This document shows positions 34,963-44,525 of a stretch of DNA of 64,000 bases, piece by piece. The translations under genes and the position numbers were made by a program. Within the stretch, counting starts at the first letter, position 1. Every line of letters begins with the position of its first letter. The stretch is taken from positions 62,001 through 126,000 of the forward strand of contig NZ_FMXK01000007.1 in NCBI RefSeq assembly GCF_900103635.1, given 5' to 3'. The DNA comes from Butyrivibrio sp. INlla18 (GTDB taxonomy: Bacteria > Bacillota > Clostridia > Lachnospirales > Lachnospiraceae). The notes beneath the pieces are model-generated. The model did no database searches. It saw only the letters and a list, made by a program, of their open reading frames with translations, and was not told where the DNA came from.

Positions 34963-37900
34963 GAGGAATCTCTTTTCCCAAAGAAAAGGAATAGATATAA
35001 ACTTCCTTAACCTTCATATTGGTGGAAGCTTCCAAGGCTTCTTTGTAATAGTCAAGCTGGATCCTATAACGACTCACAAGTTCAGTTTCATCACTGACCT
35101 TGTCTGTCTTATAGTCCAGCAGTACTATTTCACCATCTTCTACAAAGAAAGCATCGATAATACCCTGTATGAGCACCATCTCGCCATCAGGGAATTTCTC
35201 ATCAAGCCTACCTGCATCAATTCCCATCATAAATGGTTTTTCTCTCATAAGTGCATCGCTTCTATAGGCTTTACCCATTCTTTTTCCTAGATCTGTCAAA
35301 AGAAATGTGGCAACGTCCCATTTATTGACTGCGCTTTCGTATTCGGCAGGGATTACCTTTTCAGTAGTCTTCTTAGAGAGCCACTTTTCTACTTCTTCTG
35401 CTATCTCTTTCTTGGAAAGGTCCTTTAGATCAGTATTACCATAGATATCTTCGTCCAAAAGCTCCATGATCCTGTGGTATGCAGTACCTCTTTCTGCTCC
35501 AGAGAGCTTACCTTCTACAGGTTCATAAACAGGGGCGTTCTCTTTACTTATATCCTTAGTAAATACCTCGCCTTCCTGCTCAAGCACATGCTTTTTGAGC
35601 TCTGTAACAGTAGTCTTGGTAAAAAGGCCTTTAAGATCATCAAAGGCGTACCTAGCGCTGAATTTCTCTTTTAACTTATCTGAAAGGTCTTTATCAAATT
35701 CAGAATCGGCGTCTGCTTCAAGCTCAGCTCTTCTGATAACACCTGCTACGCCTTGGCTTTCGATTATTGCTGCAAGGTCACTATCTGAAAGGCTCTTAAA
35801 TGTAAGCGCTGGAACATCTTTTTCATCGTCAAAATGCGCCTTTACGCTGTCATAGGATATCTCATATTTAGTAAGCAGCTCTTTTACCTGAGGATGCCTT
35901 ATAAGGGCAGCCAAAACAAAATCGAGATAGCCCCCGAAGGAAAGTCTCATTGAATAAGGCAAAAGCTCTCCGCTTTCTGCAATTACCGGAAGATTGCGGA
36001 CAGCCTTTATAAGAGTATCTGCAAGCTTTTTGACATAGGCAGTCATAATGAGCTTTTCCTTGGCTCTTGTAAGGGCAACGTAAAGGACTCTAAGCTCTTC
36101 ACCAAGACTATCTGTATTCATCTTGTCAGCTATCATGATCCTTTTTAAGGTGTCGTATTTAACCCTAAGCTCAGTATCTATGCACTTTACGCCTATACCC
36201 AGGTCAAGGTCAGTTACGATATCGCCCTTGGTGTCCATCCTGTTAAAGTTCTTGGAAAGGCCCGCAACAAACACTACAGGGAACTCGAGACCTTTACTTT
36301 TATGAATACTCATGATGCGGACAACATTGGCGTTTTCATCTATTATGCCTGCTTCGCCGTAGTCCACCTGAACGACCTTGAGATGCTCGATATATCTTAC
36401 AAAATGGAACAAACCTCTAAAGCTTGTCTTTTCGAAATTTGCTGCATTTGTCAAAAGAAGCTCAAGATTAGCTCTTCTCTTTTCTCCTGCAGGCATAGCT
36501 GTGATATAGCTGTCAAATCCTGTCTTATCCACTATATACTGCAAAAGCTCATGAACAGGGGTGTAAACAGATCTTTCCCTGAAATCTTCTATTAAATCCA
36601 CAAAAGATTTTAATTTTGGATATGAATCCTCAGACTTTTCCACAAGTCCCTTGATTCCTCTGTAAAAAGAGTCAGTTTCTGACAGGTCTTCATCACCATC
36701 AATAGCTATTCTGATGCTTGCAAGCTCTTCATCAGAAAAACCGCCTATACATGAATGCATAACACTTACAAGTGGAATATCCTGAAGTGGGTTATCCACG
36801 ATGGTAAGGAGATTAAGAAGTATAGACACCTCCCAGGCATCGAAATATCCACTTTTTGACTCTATATATGCTGGAATTCCCTGGGATTCCAATGTATTCT
36901 TAAACACATCATCCCAGCCAGCGTTACTTCTAAGAAGGATTACAATATCTTTGAAGCTTAGCTCTGGGTCTTCCTTCATAAGCTCATGGATCCTGCCAGC
37001 GATGGCTATAGCCTCTTTTTCCTTGGCATCGTAAGCTGTCATATCTACTGAGCCGTCATAGGTTTCTTCCCCATCGATCAGCATGAGCTCAGGTGTTACC
37101 CCATAGGTAGCAGCTGGATAATCAGCTCCAGTCACAAGCTCTGCGTCCTTGTCATAAGCTACTCCTCCAAGGTCAGTGCCCATGATCTTCTTAAATATAT
37201 AGTTTGTGATCTCAAGAACTTCTTTTCTACTTCTAAAGTTCTTGTGAAGGTCGATCCTATGGTTCTTGGCTCCCTTTTCCTTGTCATAGGAGGAGAGCTT
37301 ATCCATGAAGATCTCAGGTCTTGCAAGTCTGAACTTATAAATACTCTGCTTGACATCGCCAACCATGAATCTCTCGGACCTTCCGGCCTCTTCTCCTGCA
37401 ATTGACTTAAGTATCAGTTCCTGTACGTTGTTACTATCCTGATACTCATCAATAAGGACTTCCTTGAAATAGTCTCTATATTCAAGGGCCACAGCAGATG
37501 GAGTATCTCCTGGATGCTCAACTAATATCTGCAGAGCAAAGTGCTCCATATCTGAAAAGTCTATGAGCTGGTTCTCACGCTTTTTGGCATCGTAGCGCTT
37601 CTTGTATTCAAGGGTTAGTCTACACAGCTCTTTTACCGCCCTATCACAGAGCTTCATCTGAGCTACTACCGTTTCTGATGGAAGTGCAAGATAGTTCTCT
37701 ATGAGTTTCTTAACGATATCCTTTACATCATCCCTAAGACTCTTTGCATATTCCTTCTTTTCCTCAGATACGGAAGGGTCCTTTTTTCCCGGGAGTCTGT
37801 CGAAGGTAATCCCGCGAACCCTGTCAAATAGCTCATCGTAGGTATTATATTGTAAAACCGCATCAATACTGTCTTTTTCGATCTGAAACCTGTCACCATA

Positions 37901-38638
37901 GTAATATGGTCCATCTGGCTCATTGGTAATACTGATAGCTGTATCAAGCTTCTGTGAAGCCTCTTTTAGTGACCTCTTGATATATGTAACACAGTCCTTT
38001 ACCCACTCTTCCTCATCAAAAGAGCTATCTCCAAGGTCATAGTCTGATGCTCTGCCTTCGATCCAGTCCTCTGGCCAAGGCATACTCATAGAAAAACGGT
38101 AAAGCTCTCCAATGTATTCCTCAACCTTTTTGTCATTACTTCCTGTACTAAAGTAGTCCATGCAATAGAGGAATTCCTCATTGCCACTTTCTTTGGCAAG
38201 AGCGTACTCGTCTTCAAAGAGCTGCTTCATAACTTCTTCCTGAAGAAGGCGAAGCTCTCCGTCATCTCCCACATGGAATGAAGGGTCAAGACCTATTACA
38301 TTAAAGTTATTTCTAAGAACATACTGGCAAAAGGCATCTATAGTTGTGATCTGAGCATTGTGGATAAGTGTCTCCTGTTTTTGAAGGTGTTTATTATCCG
38401 GATCAGTCAACAATTTTTCCTGAATTGCAAGAGTTATCTTTTCCTTCATCTGTGCAGCAGCTGCCTTAGTGAAAGTCACCACAAGCAGATGATCAATGTC
38501 CATATCGCTACTGATCATCTGAATTATTCTCTCTACAAGTACAGCTGTCTTACCTGAGCCAGCTGCGGCAGATACTAGTATATTGGCGTCTCTTGCATCA
38601 ATAACAGCCTGTTGTTCTTCTGTAAATTTAACTCCCAT
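34949..38638 (-). CDS. addA: ATP-dependent helicase/nuclease subunit A (AddA)
   Basis: A 1229-aa UvrD-like helicase with a C-terminal RecB-type nuclease. Walker A SAAAGSGKTAVLVERI (about 25), DEYQDSN motif II, FMVGDVKQSIYKFR, VRIMSIHKSKGLEFPVVF, LYVALTRAKEKL, and the nuclease residues in EIVLLDYKTDKV are all present. With AddB it resects double-strand breaks and responds to Chi-like sites. It starts 29 bases after addB (AGGAAG site), the usual addB-addA order. Its 3' end overlaps thiT convergently by 14 bases. Confidence 0.98.
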   Translation of the reverse strand: MGVKFTEEQQAVIDARDANILVSAAAGSGKTAVLVERIIQMISSDMDIDHLLVVTFTKAAAAQMKEKITLAIQEKLLTDPDNKHLQKQETLIHNAQITTIDAFCQYVLRNNFNVIGLDPSFHVGDDGELRLLQEEVMKQLFEDEYALAKESGNEEFLYCMDYFSTGSNDKKVEEYIGELYRFSMSMPWPEDWIEGRASDYDLGDSSFDEEEWVKDCVTYIKRSLKEASQKLDTAISITNEPDGPYYYGDRFQIEKDSIDAVLQYNTYDELFDRVRGITFDRLPGKKDPSVSEEKKEYAKSLRDDVKDIVKKLIENYLALPSETVVAQMKLCDRAVKELCRLTLEYKKRYDAKKRENQLIDFSDMEHFALQILVEHPGDTPSAVALEYRDYFKEVLIDEYQDSNNVQELILKSIAGEEAGRSERFMVGDVKQSIYKFRLARPEIFMDKLSSYDKEKGAKNHRIDLHKNFRSRKEVLEITNYIFKKIMGTDLGGVAYDKDAELVTGADYPAATYGVTPELMLIDGEETYDGSVDMTAYDAKEKEAIAIAGRIHELMKEDPELSFKDIVILLRSNAGWDDVFKNTLESQGIPAYIESKSGYFDAWEVSILLNLLTIVDNPLQDIPLVSVMHSCIGGFSDEELASIRIAIDGDEDLSETDSFYRGIKGLVEKSEDSYPKLKSFVDLIEDFRERSVYTPVHELLQYIVDKTGFDSYITAMPAGEKRRANLELLLTNAANFEKTSFRGLFHFVRYIEHLKVVQVDYGEAGIIDENANVVRIMSIHKSKGLEFPVVFVAGLSKNFNRMDTKGDIVTDLDLGIGVKCIDTELRVKYDTLKRIMIADKMNTDSLGEELRVLYVALTRAKEKLIMTAYVKKLADTLIKAVRNLPVIAESGELLPYSMRLSFGGYLDFVLAALIRHPQVKELLTKYEISYDSVKAHFDDEKDVPALTFKSLSDSDLAAIIESQGVAGVIRRAELEADADSEFDKDLSDKLKEKFSARYAFDDLKGLFTKTTVTELKKHVLEQEGEVFTKDISKENAPVYEPVEGKLSGAERGTAYHRIMELLDEDIYGNTDLKDLSKKEIAEEVEKWLSKKTTEKVIPAEYESAVNKWDVATFLLTDLGKRMGKAYRSDALMREKPFMMGIDAGRLDEKFPDGEMVLIQGIIDAFFVEDGEIVLLDYKTDKVSDETELVSRYRIQLDYYKEALEASTNMKVKEVYIYSFSLGKEIPLSLQ

Positions 38639-38667
38639 AGTGTCTTCCTAATTTTTAAAATCTAGAA

Positions 38668-41600
38668 TTAATTATTCTCTGATCTAATGATTTCCATCGC
38701 ATCGCTACTTGAGATATCAAGATTTCTCTTACTATATCCCTTAATTGATTCGTCATATCCGCATATAGAGCGGTATGAACAGTATGTGCAGGATGACCTG
38801 TCACCCATCTCATAAGGATTAACCTCGATATTACCGTTTAGAATGCTCTTTCCGAACTCTCTTATTTTCTTTTCAGTAAATCTTGAGATAGCTCCGTAGT
38901 CAGAATCACTTAATGTAGCAGATCTGGAAGATAAGCTGCCGTCCTTTTTAAATTCAACTGGAATGATGTCAGACTTACCATTTATGCTGCCGTCAAGCAT
39001 CTGTATGACATCCATTCTTTCGCTGACCACACCAGTCATTTTAAGTTTTTGTTTTATCTCTTCATTGATAACATCTGGTTGTAAATCATTTTTTCCTTCA
39101 GCCATAGGATCATCTACGTGATAATAGAGGATCGCAGCAGGTAATACTTCTTTTCCACCTGACATTTTCTTACTTGTAGCTGTTGCAACATTCATATACA
39201 TGACCAGCTGCAGTTGTAAGCCATAATATAGTGATGCCACATTGAATTTATGATTTCCGGATTTGAAATCTATTACCTTTACATAAACGTGATCTGAATC
39301 TTCATATAGATCAACTCGGTCAATCCTTCCACGAAGTTTCATCTTCTCAGTGATATTCTTTTGCTCATCTTCTGAAAGAGCTATATTGATCTCATCAATA
39401 TTACCTGCTTCTCTGAAATCCATCTCCACAAATGCAGGCTCAAATTTTCCTTTTGAGATCTGATATTGAAGGGTGTCTACTGTTCTTAAAAGTATCCTTC
39501 TGATCCTTTCGATCATGAATTGATTACGGGCGTTACTTAAAAGAATTGTCTCTCCGTAGCCATCAACACACTCTGTTAAAGCACGATTTAATATTTCCTC
39601 GGACTTCTCTTTTGGCAAGTCTCTCCACTTTGTATCGCTGCTCATGATCTCAGAGGTGTACTTCTCAAGAACAGCATGAAAAACATTACCAAGATCTGAC
39701 ACATCAAACTCGTATTCTTTTCTCTCTTCAAGGTGAAGACCGTAGCGAATAAAGTGTGCATAACAGCATGAAGCAAATTGTTCAAGTCTACTTACTGAGT
39801 TTTCAAGTGTAGCTCCATATAAAGTAAGTGCTATAGCCTTGGCAAGAGGTCTGTTTTCATATTGCTTGAAGGCCGCATCTGTGATCTGGTCGATAAAACT
39901 GTTATCACCATTTTCTGCAAGAAGATCTTTTATGGTCTTATAAAGTGTCAAAAAGTTCTTTTTGTCTTGGCCTCGAAGGAAGCCATTTGCGTACTCCCTC
40001 ATCATAACTGACAGCTTGTCCCTACTGTCCATAAGCTTAACTGACTGGCTTTCAAAATCACCATCTTCAGGTCTTGAAATGGTGATATTAGAAAACATAG
40101 TTGTTATCTTGGATATAAGATAAGCTGGCCGCAGGCTCTTTCCATCAGGAGTAAGTTCTGCAAAAGAAAGATACAGCTTGTCCGTAGGCTTAGTCAGGTT
40201 CATGTACAGATAAAGCCTCTGGATATACATTTGCTGCCTTGGAGTTGGCGCAAGTTCAACGTTATCAATTGAATCAGCAAGGAACTGCCTGTCGATATCT
40301 GATAGGATTCCGCCGCCCCCAGCATTTGATGGGATATTTCCATCATTGACGCCAAGGAAGAATAAAACCTTAACCTCGCAAAGTCTTGTTCTTTCGATAT
40401 CACCTACGATTATCCTGTCTACATCCTGAGGAATGGTACCAACTTCAATATCTGCAAAGCCTGTTGATAGAATTTCCTTATACTCAGAAAGTTCTATCTT
40501 TTCATCCCCAAGAAGACCATCCATCTGTCCTAAGAGAGTCATTATCTTGTCGTAGATCTGGTCGTACTCTCTAGCCTTTTTAAGGTCACCCTCTGCCTCG
40601 AACTTATCTCTATAAGCTTCAAGCTTTTCCTTAGAGTTATTACTCTCTATTACTGTCAAAAGAGCCTTTGTAATATCCTTTACTGTTCCCTTTTTAGAAT
40701 CAGCAAGTGGTTTAAGAGATGTACTTATGGCATTCCTCATTGCATCCAGCTTCTGAAGGAGCTCTAGCTCTTTTTCTGAAGCCTTTTCAGACTTACCTGC
40801 CGATACAAATCGCTTTGGCATACGTCTCATAAAGCAGTCTTCCCACTGTTTTCTGCCTTTGATGCCAAGTGCTCTTACATAGTTTTCCAAAAGATCTGTA
40901 TCTTCCGGGCTAAAATCTGACATTCCACTTCGCATGAAATGGAAGACGTCTTCATATCTATAGCCTGAGATCACGATATTTATGGCACTTGTAATATATT
41001 CGATAATAGGATTAAGTATCAGGCTGCTATTCTTATCAATATAAACTGGAATATCGAATTTACGTGCCTGATTGCTGATAATATCTGCATAACTATCAAG
41101 ACTTCCACATACAAGAGCAATATCTCTATAGGCGTAGCCGTCATCCCTTATAAGGTCAGAAATCTTAATAAGAGCCTGTCTTACTTCTTCGTTTATGGTC
41201 TGAGCCCTGAAGATCTCTATTCCGCTGGCACCATCTGTAAACTTATTGGCATTATATCTAAAGAGGTTCTGCTCTAGGAATGCAAGTGAAGGGTTATTTT
41301 CAAGTCTTTTAACTGTTTTATCAGTTATGAATATATCTCCACCCTGGGACTTTTTGGACATTTCTTCATTTCTTGCATTTCTATATGCCTCAAATGAAGG
41401 AACGCCAAGAGCTCCCTGTTCCTGAAGAAGGCTGTATTCGAGTTTTTCAAGGTCATAGACAGTTTTTTTACTGAGCATAAAGAGTTCCTGCTCTTCAAAG
41501 GAGCCTGTATAAGGGTCATCTTCAGGGCTTATAGTCAAAGAGACTACAACCTCTTTGCTGACAGCAAGGAGCATCTTGATAACTCTGTACTGAATAGGTG

Positions 41601-42219
41601 TAAAGCCTGTAAAACCGTCAAATACGATGACACTATCCTTTAGGATCTTGGATGATGGTATGGCGCCGCACAATACATCCAGAGTTTCCTCTGTAGTAAT
41701 GTATTTGTCCTTTATATATGCCAAAAACTCGCTATAGAGAAGTCTTAGATCCTTTATCTTGGCGTTTAGTGCACCCTTCTTGGAGCTCTTTTCCTCCAAA
41801 ATAGCAAGTCCCTCATCTCCAATGCCATACTGCATGAACTCAGAGATCGTGGACTTAACCTCATCTATATAACCGGGTTTATGCATATTTTTGCCAATTA
41901 TAGGGAGTTTATCGCCCAGGATGTCTGATACTCGCCTTAGAACAAGGCTCTTTCCCAGATCATCAAGCACAGAAAAAGAGCTAAGGCCTGCCTCTTCAAA
42001 GATTCTATGCGAAAGCCTGCCAAAGCTCAGAACATCGATATTCATTATTGCATGGGAAGGGTGCATCCTTACTACATCCTTCTGAGTCTGCATCGTGAAC
42101 TGATCTGGAACTATGATGATATAATTAGTTCCAAGATCCCTCATACTTCTTTCAATTACTTCGTTGTAAAGTCTGGTACTTTTCCCCGAGCCAGACGCCC
42201 CAAAACAAAACCTTAACAT
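38668..42219 (-). CDS. addB: ATP-dependent helicase/nuclease subunit B (AddB)
   Basis: The 1183-aa protein starts at MLRFCFGASGSGKST (Walker A at residues 7-14). A 14-residue longer frame exists, but AGGTGG upstream and the family N-terminus favour 42219. The C-terminal nuclease shows VKVIDFKSGNHKF, and the iron-sulfur cluster cysteines are visible as FASCCYAHF (N-terminal ligand) and SSCTYCSYRSICGYD. It is the Chi-recognising partner of AddA. The EAL gene ends 22 bases upstream in the same direction, so they may share a transcript. Confidence 0.97.
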   Translation of the reverse strand: MLRFCFGASGSGKSTRLYNEVIERSMRDLGTNYIIIVPDQFTMQTQKDVVRMHPSHAIMNIDVLSFGRLSHRIFEEAGLSSFSVLDDLGKSLVLRRVSDILGDKLPIIGKNMHKPGYIDEVKSTISEFMQYGIGDEGLAILEEKSSKKGALNAKIKDLRLLYSEFLAYIKDKYITTEETLDVLCGAIPSSKILKDSVIVFDGFTGFTPIQYRVIKMLLAVSKEVVVSLTISPEDDPYTGSFEEQELFMLSKKTVYDLEKLEYSLLQEQGALGVPSFEAYRNARNEEMSKKSQGGDIFITDKTVKRLENNPSLAFLEQNLFRYNANKFTDGASGIEIFRAQTINEEVRQALIKISDLIRDDGYAYRDIALVCGSLDSYADIISNQARKFDIPVYIDKNSSLILNPIIEYITSAINIVISGYRYEDVFHFMRSGMSDFSPEDTDLLENYVRALGIKGRKQWEDCFMRRMPKRFVSAGKSEKASEKELELLQKLDAMRNAISTSLKPLADSKKGTVKDITKALLTVIESNNSKEKLEAYRDKFEAEGDLKKAREYDQIYDKIMTLLGQMDGLLGDEKIELSEYKEILSTGFADIEVGTIPQDVDRIIVGDIERTRLCEVKVLFFLGVNDGNIPSNAGGGGILSDIDRQFLADSIDNVELAPTPRQQMYIQRLYLYMNLTKPTDKLYLSFAELTPDGKSLRPAYLISKITTMFSNITISRPEDGDFESQSVKLMDSRDKLSVMMREYANGFLRGQDKKNFLTLYKTIKDLLAENGDNSFIDQITDAAFKQYENRPLAKAIALTLYGATLENSVSRLEQFASCCYAHFIRYGLHLEERKEYEFDVSDLGNVFHAVLEKYTSEIMSSDTKWRDLPKEKSEEILNRALTECVDGYGETILLSNARNQFMIERIRRILLRTVDTLQYQISKGKFEPAFVEMDFREAGNIDEINIALSEDEQKNITEKMKLRGRIDRVDLYEDSDHVYVKVIDFKSGNHKFNVASLYYGLQLQLVMYMNVATATSKKMSGGKEVLPAAILYYHVDDPMAEGKNDLQPDVINEEIKQKLKMTGVVSERMDVIQMLDGSINGKSDIIPVEFKKDGSLSSRSATLSDSDYGAISRFTEKKIREFGKSILNGNIEVNPYEMGDRSSCTYCSYRSICGYDESIKGYSKRNLDISSSDAMEIIRSENN

Positions 42220-42241
42220 GTGTATGCTATACCACCTATTA

Positions 42242-44374
42242 TCAATAGAGATGTTCGTCATCTATCTCATCTGCAAATCTGCAACATGAGATATATTTCC
42301 ATCTACCATTATAATAAAAAGGCAGTATCATGTACATCTGCATTCTACCTTTGTCAGTTGATACAGCGGAATGATAATAATCTACAAGATAATCGCCACC
42401 TGTAGCTTTAAGTCTGTCGTGTACTGTTGAGATATCATAGAATTTTCTAAATCTCGCTCTATCTTTCTTAATAAGATACTTATCAGAATATATCTTAACT
42501 GCTTCCTTGGCATCCATCTCTTTATCCGCGATTGCAAGCTGGTCACTGTTAAGGAAGATATTCTCCACAGTACCACCCTGGTCATAAAGATCAACTCTGA
42601 AGTACTGGTTAAATACATGTGCCATTGCAACCTGAATATTTTCAGATTTCTTGTCATCTGAATGTAGCGTGACGTTTCTGGATACTATGGCAAATGCGGA
42701 CTTATTTCCCTGACGTGACAAGAATCTTACCTTGGAGTTGATGACGCAGCCATTAACAATGGCATCGATCTCTCCACGTTTATCCCTTGCTTTCTCAGCA
42801 TTATGCGACGCTTCTACTATTTTTCTGACTTCAGGGATTTCCACATTTCTATTGCGCTTATTGGCCTGCTTCATGCTGGCAACACCGATACTTGAAAGGA
42901 AATTCTTGTAGGCATCGTTAATATAGATGAATGTGATTCGATCACCTTCCATCTCATATATTCCAATAGGCACAGTATTAAACACATTCATTTTCTTGGG
43001 GCGAAGTGGCGTAGATCCAAGGAAGTTAATATCACCCATGGAGTCATAATACAAGTGATATGCGAAATCTTCGCAGTTTTCAAAGCTACAATCCTCTTCC
43101 CTTACAAAGCTTTCTACAGGCTTTGGCGTACCAAAAAGATATCCTTGAAGCTTTTCACAGCCAATTCTTCTTAAGAATTCGTACTGTTCTTTGGTCTCAA
43201 CACCTTCTGCAAGAGTGTGTATTCCAAGTTCCTTTGCCATGCTGATGATAGCTGCTAGAATAACTCTTGTTTTCTTATTTTTCTCGTATTCACGGATAAA
43301 ACTCATGTCAATCTTGATCATATCATAGTCATAGGACTTAAGATTTCCAAAAGAACTATATCCCGTTCCAAAGTCATCCATCCAGATCTGGTAGCCCGAT
43401 CTCCTAAGCTTTTTTATTTGCTCTCCAAGGAAATTATCTTCTGATGTAAGGGCACTTTCAGTGATCTCAATATTCAAAAGATTCTTTGGTATGTTGTATA
43501 TCTTTCTACATCTGTCTATTTCAGCTTTTATGTCACATAATTCAAAATCAAGTCTGGAAAGGTTTATTGAAATAGGCTCCACAGCAAAACCGCTGTCGAT
43601 ATCATCTCTTAGATCTGAGCACACCTGCTCTATCATATAGATATCAAGTTTGTGAATGAGGCGTACATTTTCCAACACCTCAACAAAGGTACCAGGTGAT
43701 ATTATTCCATACTTAGGATCATTCCACCTTGCAAGGGCCTCATAGCCGCAAACTTTTCCTGTAAGTGCTCTAACTTCTTTCTGGTAATAAACCTTGAAGT
43801 ATTTTTTCTTGAAGGCGATTTCGAAATTATCGATCACATACTGCCTTAGTTCATTCTTTTTATTTAACTCTTCTGAATAGATATTGTCATCCTTATCATA
43901 GACTCTTATGATGTCGTCGCAGGCAATCTTGGCTCTGTCCACCATAACAACAGGGTCTTTTTCTGTGCCATCAGCCTTATAAATACCGGCTTTTATGCGC
44001 ATAACAAGTCCCTTTTGGTACTTAACTGCGGCAGCCCTCAGATCTGAAAGCTTCTTCAATATCTTTTTTTCATCAAGTGAATTCGCAATGATAATAAACT
44101 GATCTCCACTAGTTCTGGCTACCAGTTCTTCTTTAAAAATGCTTTGAATCTCTTCTGCCAAGCCCTTAAGATATTGATTTCCCCCAAGAAAGCCATATCT
44201 TTGGTTAAAGGCCTTAAAATTCATCACATTAAGATATACGATTATTGACTTTTCTGATGCAGAAAAGTCCCCATGTCCTTGAAGATGATCTAAAACCCCA
44301 GTAAGATTATGAAGCCCAGTCAACTCATCAAGGTGGCGGCTTTCTACTATCTCATTGATCTCACGTTCATCCAT
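42242..44374 (-). CDS. Cyclic-di-GMP phosphodiesterase: degenerate GGDEF, EAL, PAS-like tail
   Basis: The 710-aa cytoplasmic protein has three parts. Residues about 15-165 are a GGDEF domain whose signature is ARTSGDQF, not expected to make c-di-GMP. Residues about 185-425 are an EAL domain with the catalytic set intact: GYEALARW, ISINLSRLDFE, NIEITESAL, DDFGTGYSSFGNL, KIDMSFI and AEGVET. Residues about 460-710 hold a PAS-like region (VPIGIYEMEGDRITFIYINDAY). It should hydrolyse c-di-GMP, opposing the two cyclases in the window. AGGTAAG precedes the ATG. It lies just upstream of addB. Confidence 0.93.
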   Translation of the reverse strand: MDEREINEIVESRHLDELTGLHNLTGVLDHLQGHGDFSASEKSIIVYLNVMNFKAFNQRYGFLGGNQYLKGLAEEIQSIFKEELVARTSGDQFIIIANSLDEKKILKKLSDLRAAAVKYQKGLVMRIKAGIYKADGTEKDPVVMVDRAKIACDDIIRVYDKDDNIYSEELNKKNELRQYVIDNFEIAFKKKYFKVYYQKEVRALTGKVCGYEALARWNDPKYGIISPGTFVEVLENVRLIHKLDIYMIEQVCSDLRDDIDSGFAVEPISINLSRLDFELCDIKAEIDRCRKIYNIPKNLLNIEITESALTSEDNFLGEQIKKLRRSGYQIWMDDFGTGYSSFGNLKSYDYDMIKIDMSFIREYEKNKKTRVILAAIISMAKELGIHTLAEGVETKEQYEFLRRIGCEKLQGYLFGTPKPVESFVREEDCSFENCEDFAYHLYYDSMGDINFLGSTPLRPKKMNVFNTVPIGIYEMEGDRITFIYINDAYKNFLSSIGVASMKQANKRNRNVEIPEVRKIVEASHNAEKARDKRGEIDAIVNGCVINSKVRFLSRQGNKSAFAIVSRNVTLHSDDKKSENIQVAMAHVFNQYFRVDLYDQGGTVENIFLNSDQLAIADKEMDAKEAVKIYSDKYLIKKDRARFRKFYDISTVHDRLKATGGDYLVDYYHSAVSTDKGRMQMYMILPFYYNGRWKYISCCRFADEIDDEHLY

Positions 44375-44525
44375 CGTACTTACCTAACATGTCGAACACA
44401 CGAAATTGCATAATATCGCATAGTTTATTGTATCATTATTTTACCGCATTTTTGACACTATTCTGACGCTTTATCAAATTTTCATATTTGCTTGATTTAT
44501 TTTTTCAATATGGTAACTTTAACTT

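Noticed and set aside
42242-43000. Frameshift in the C-terminal part of the EAL protein
   Set aside because: The reading frame is continuous to the stop; the unusual tail is a PAS-like region and not a frame change.
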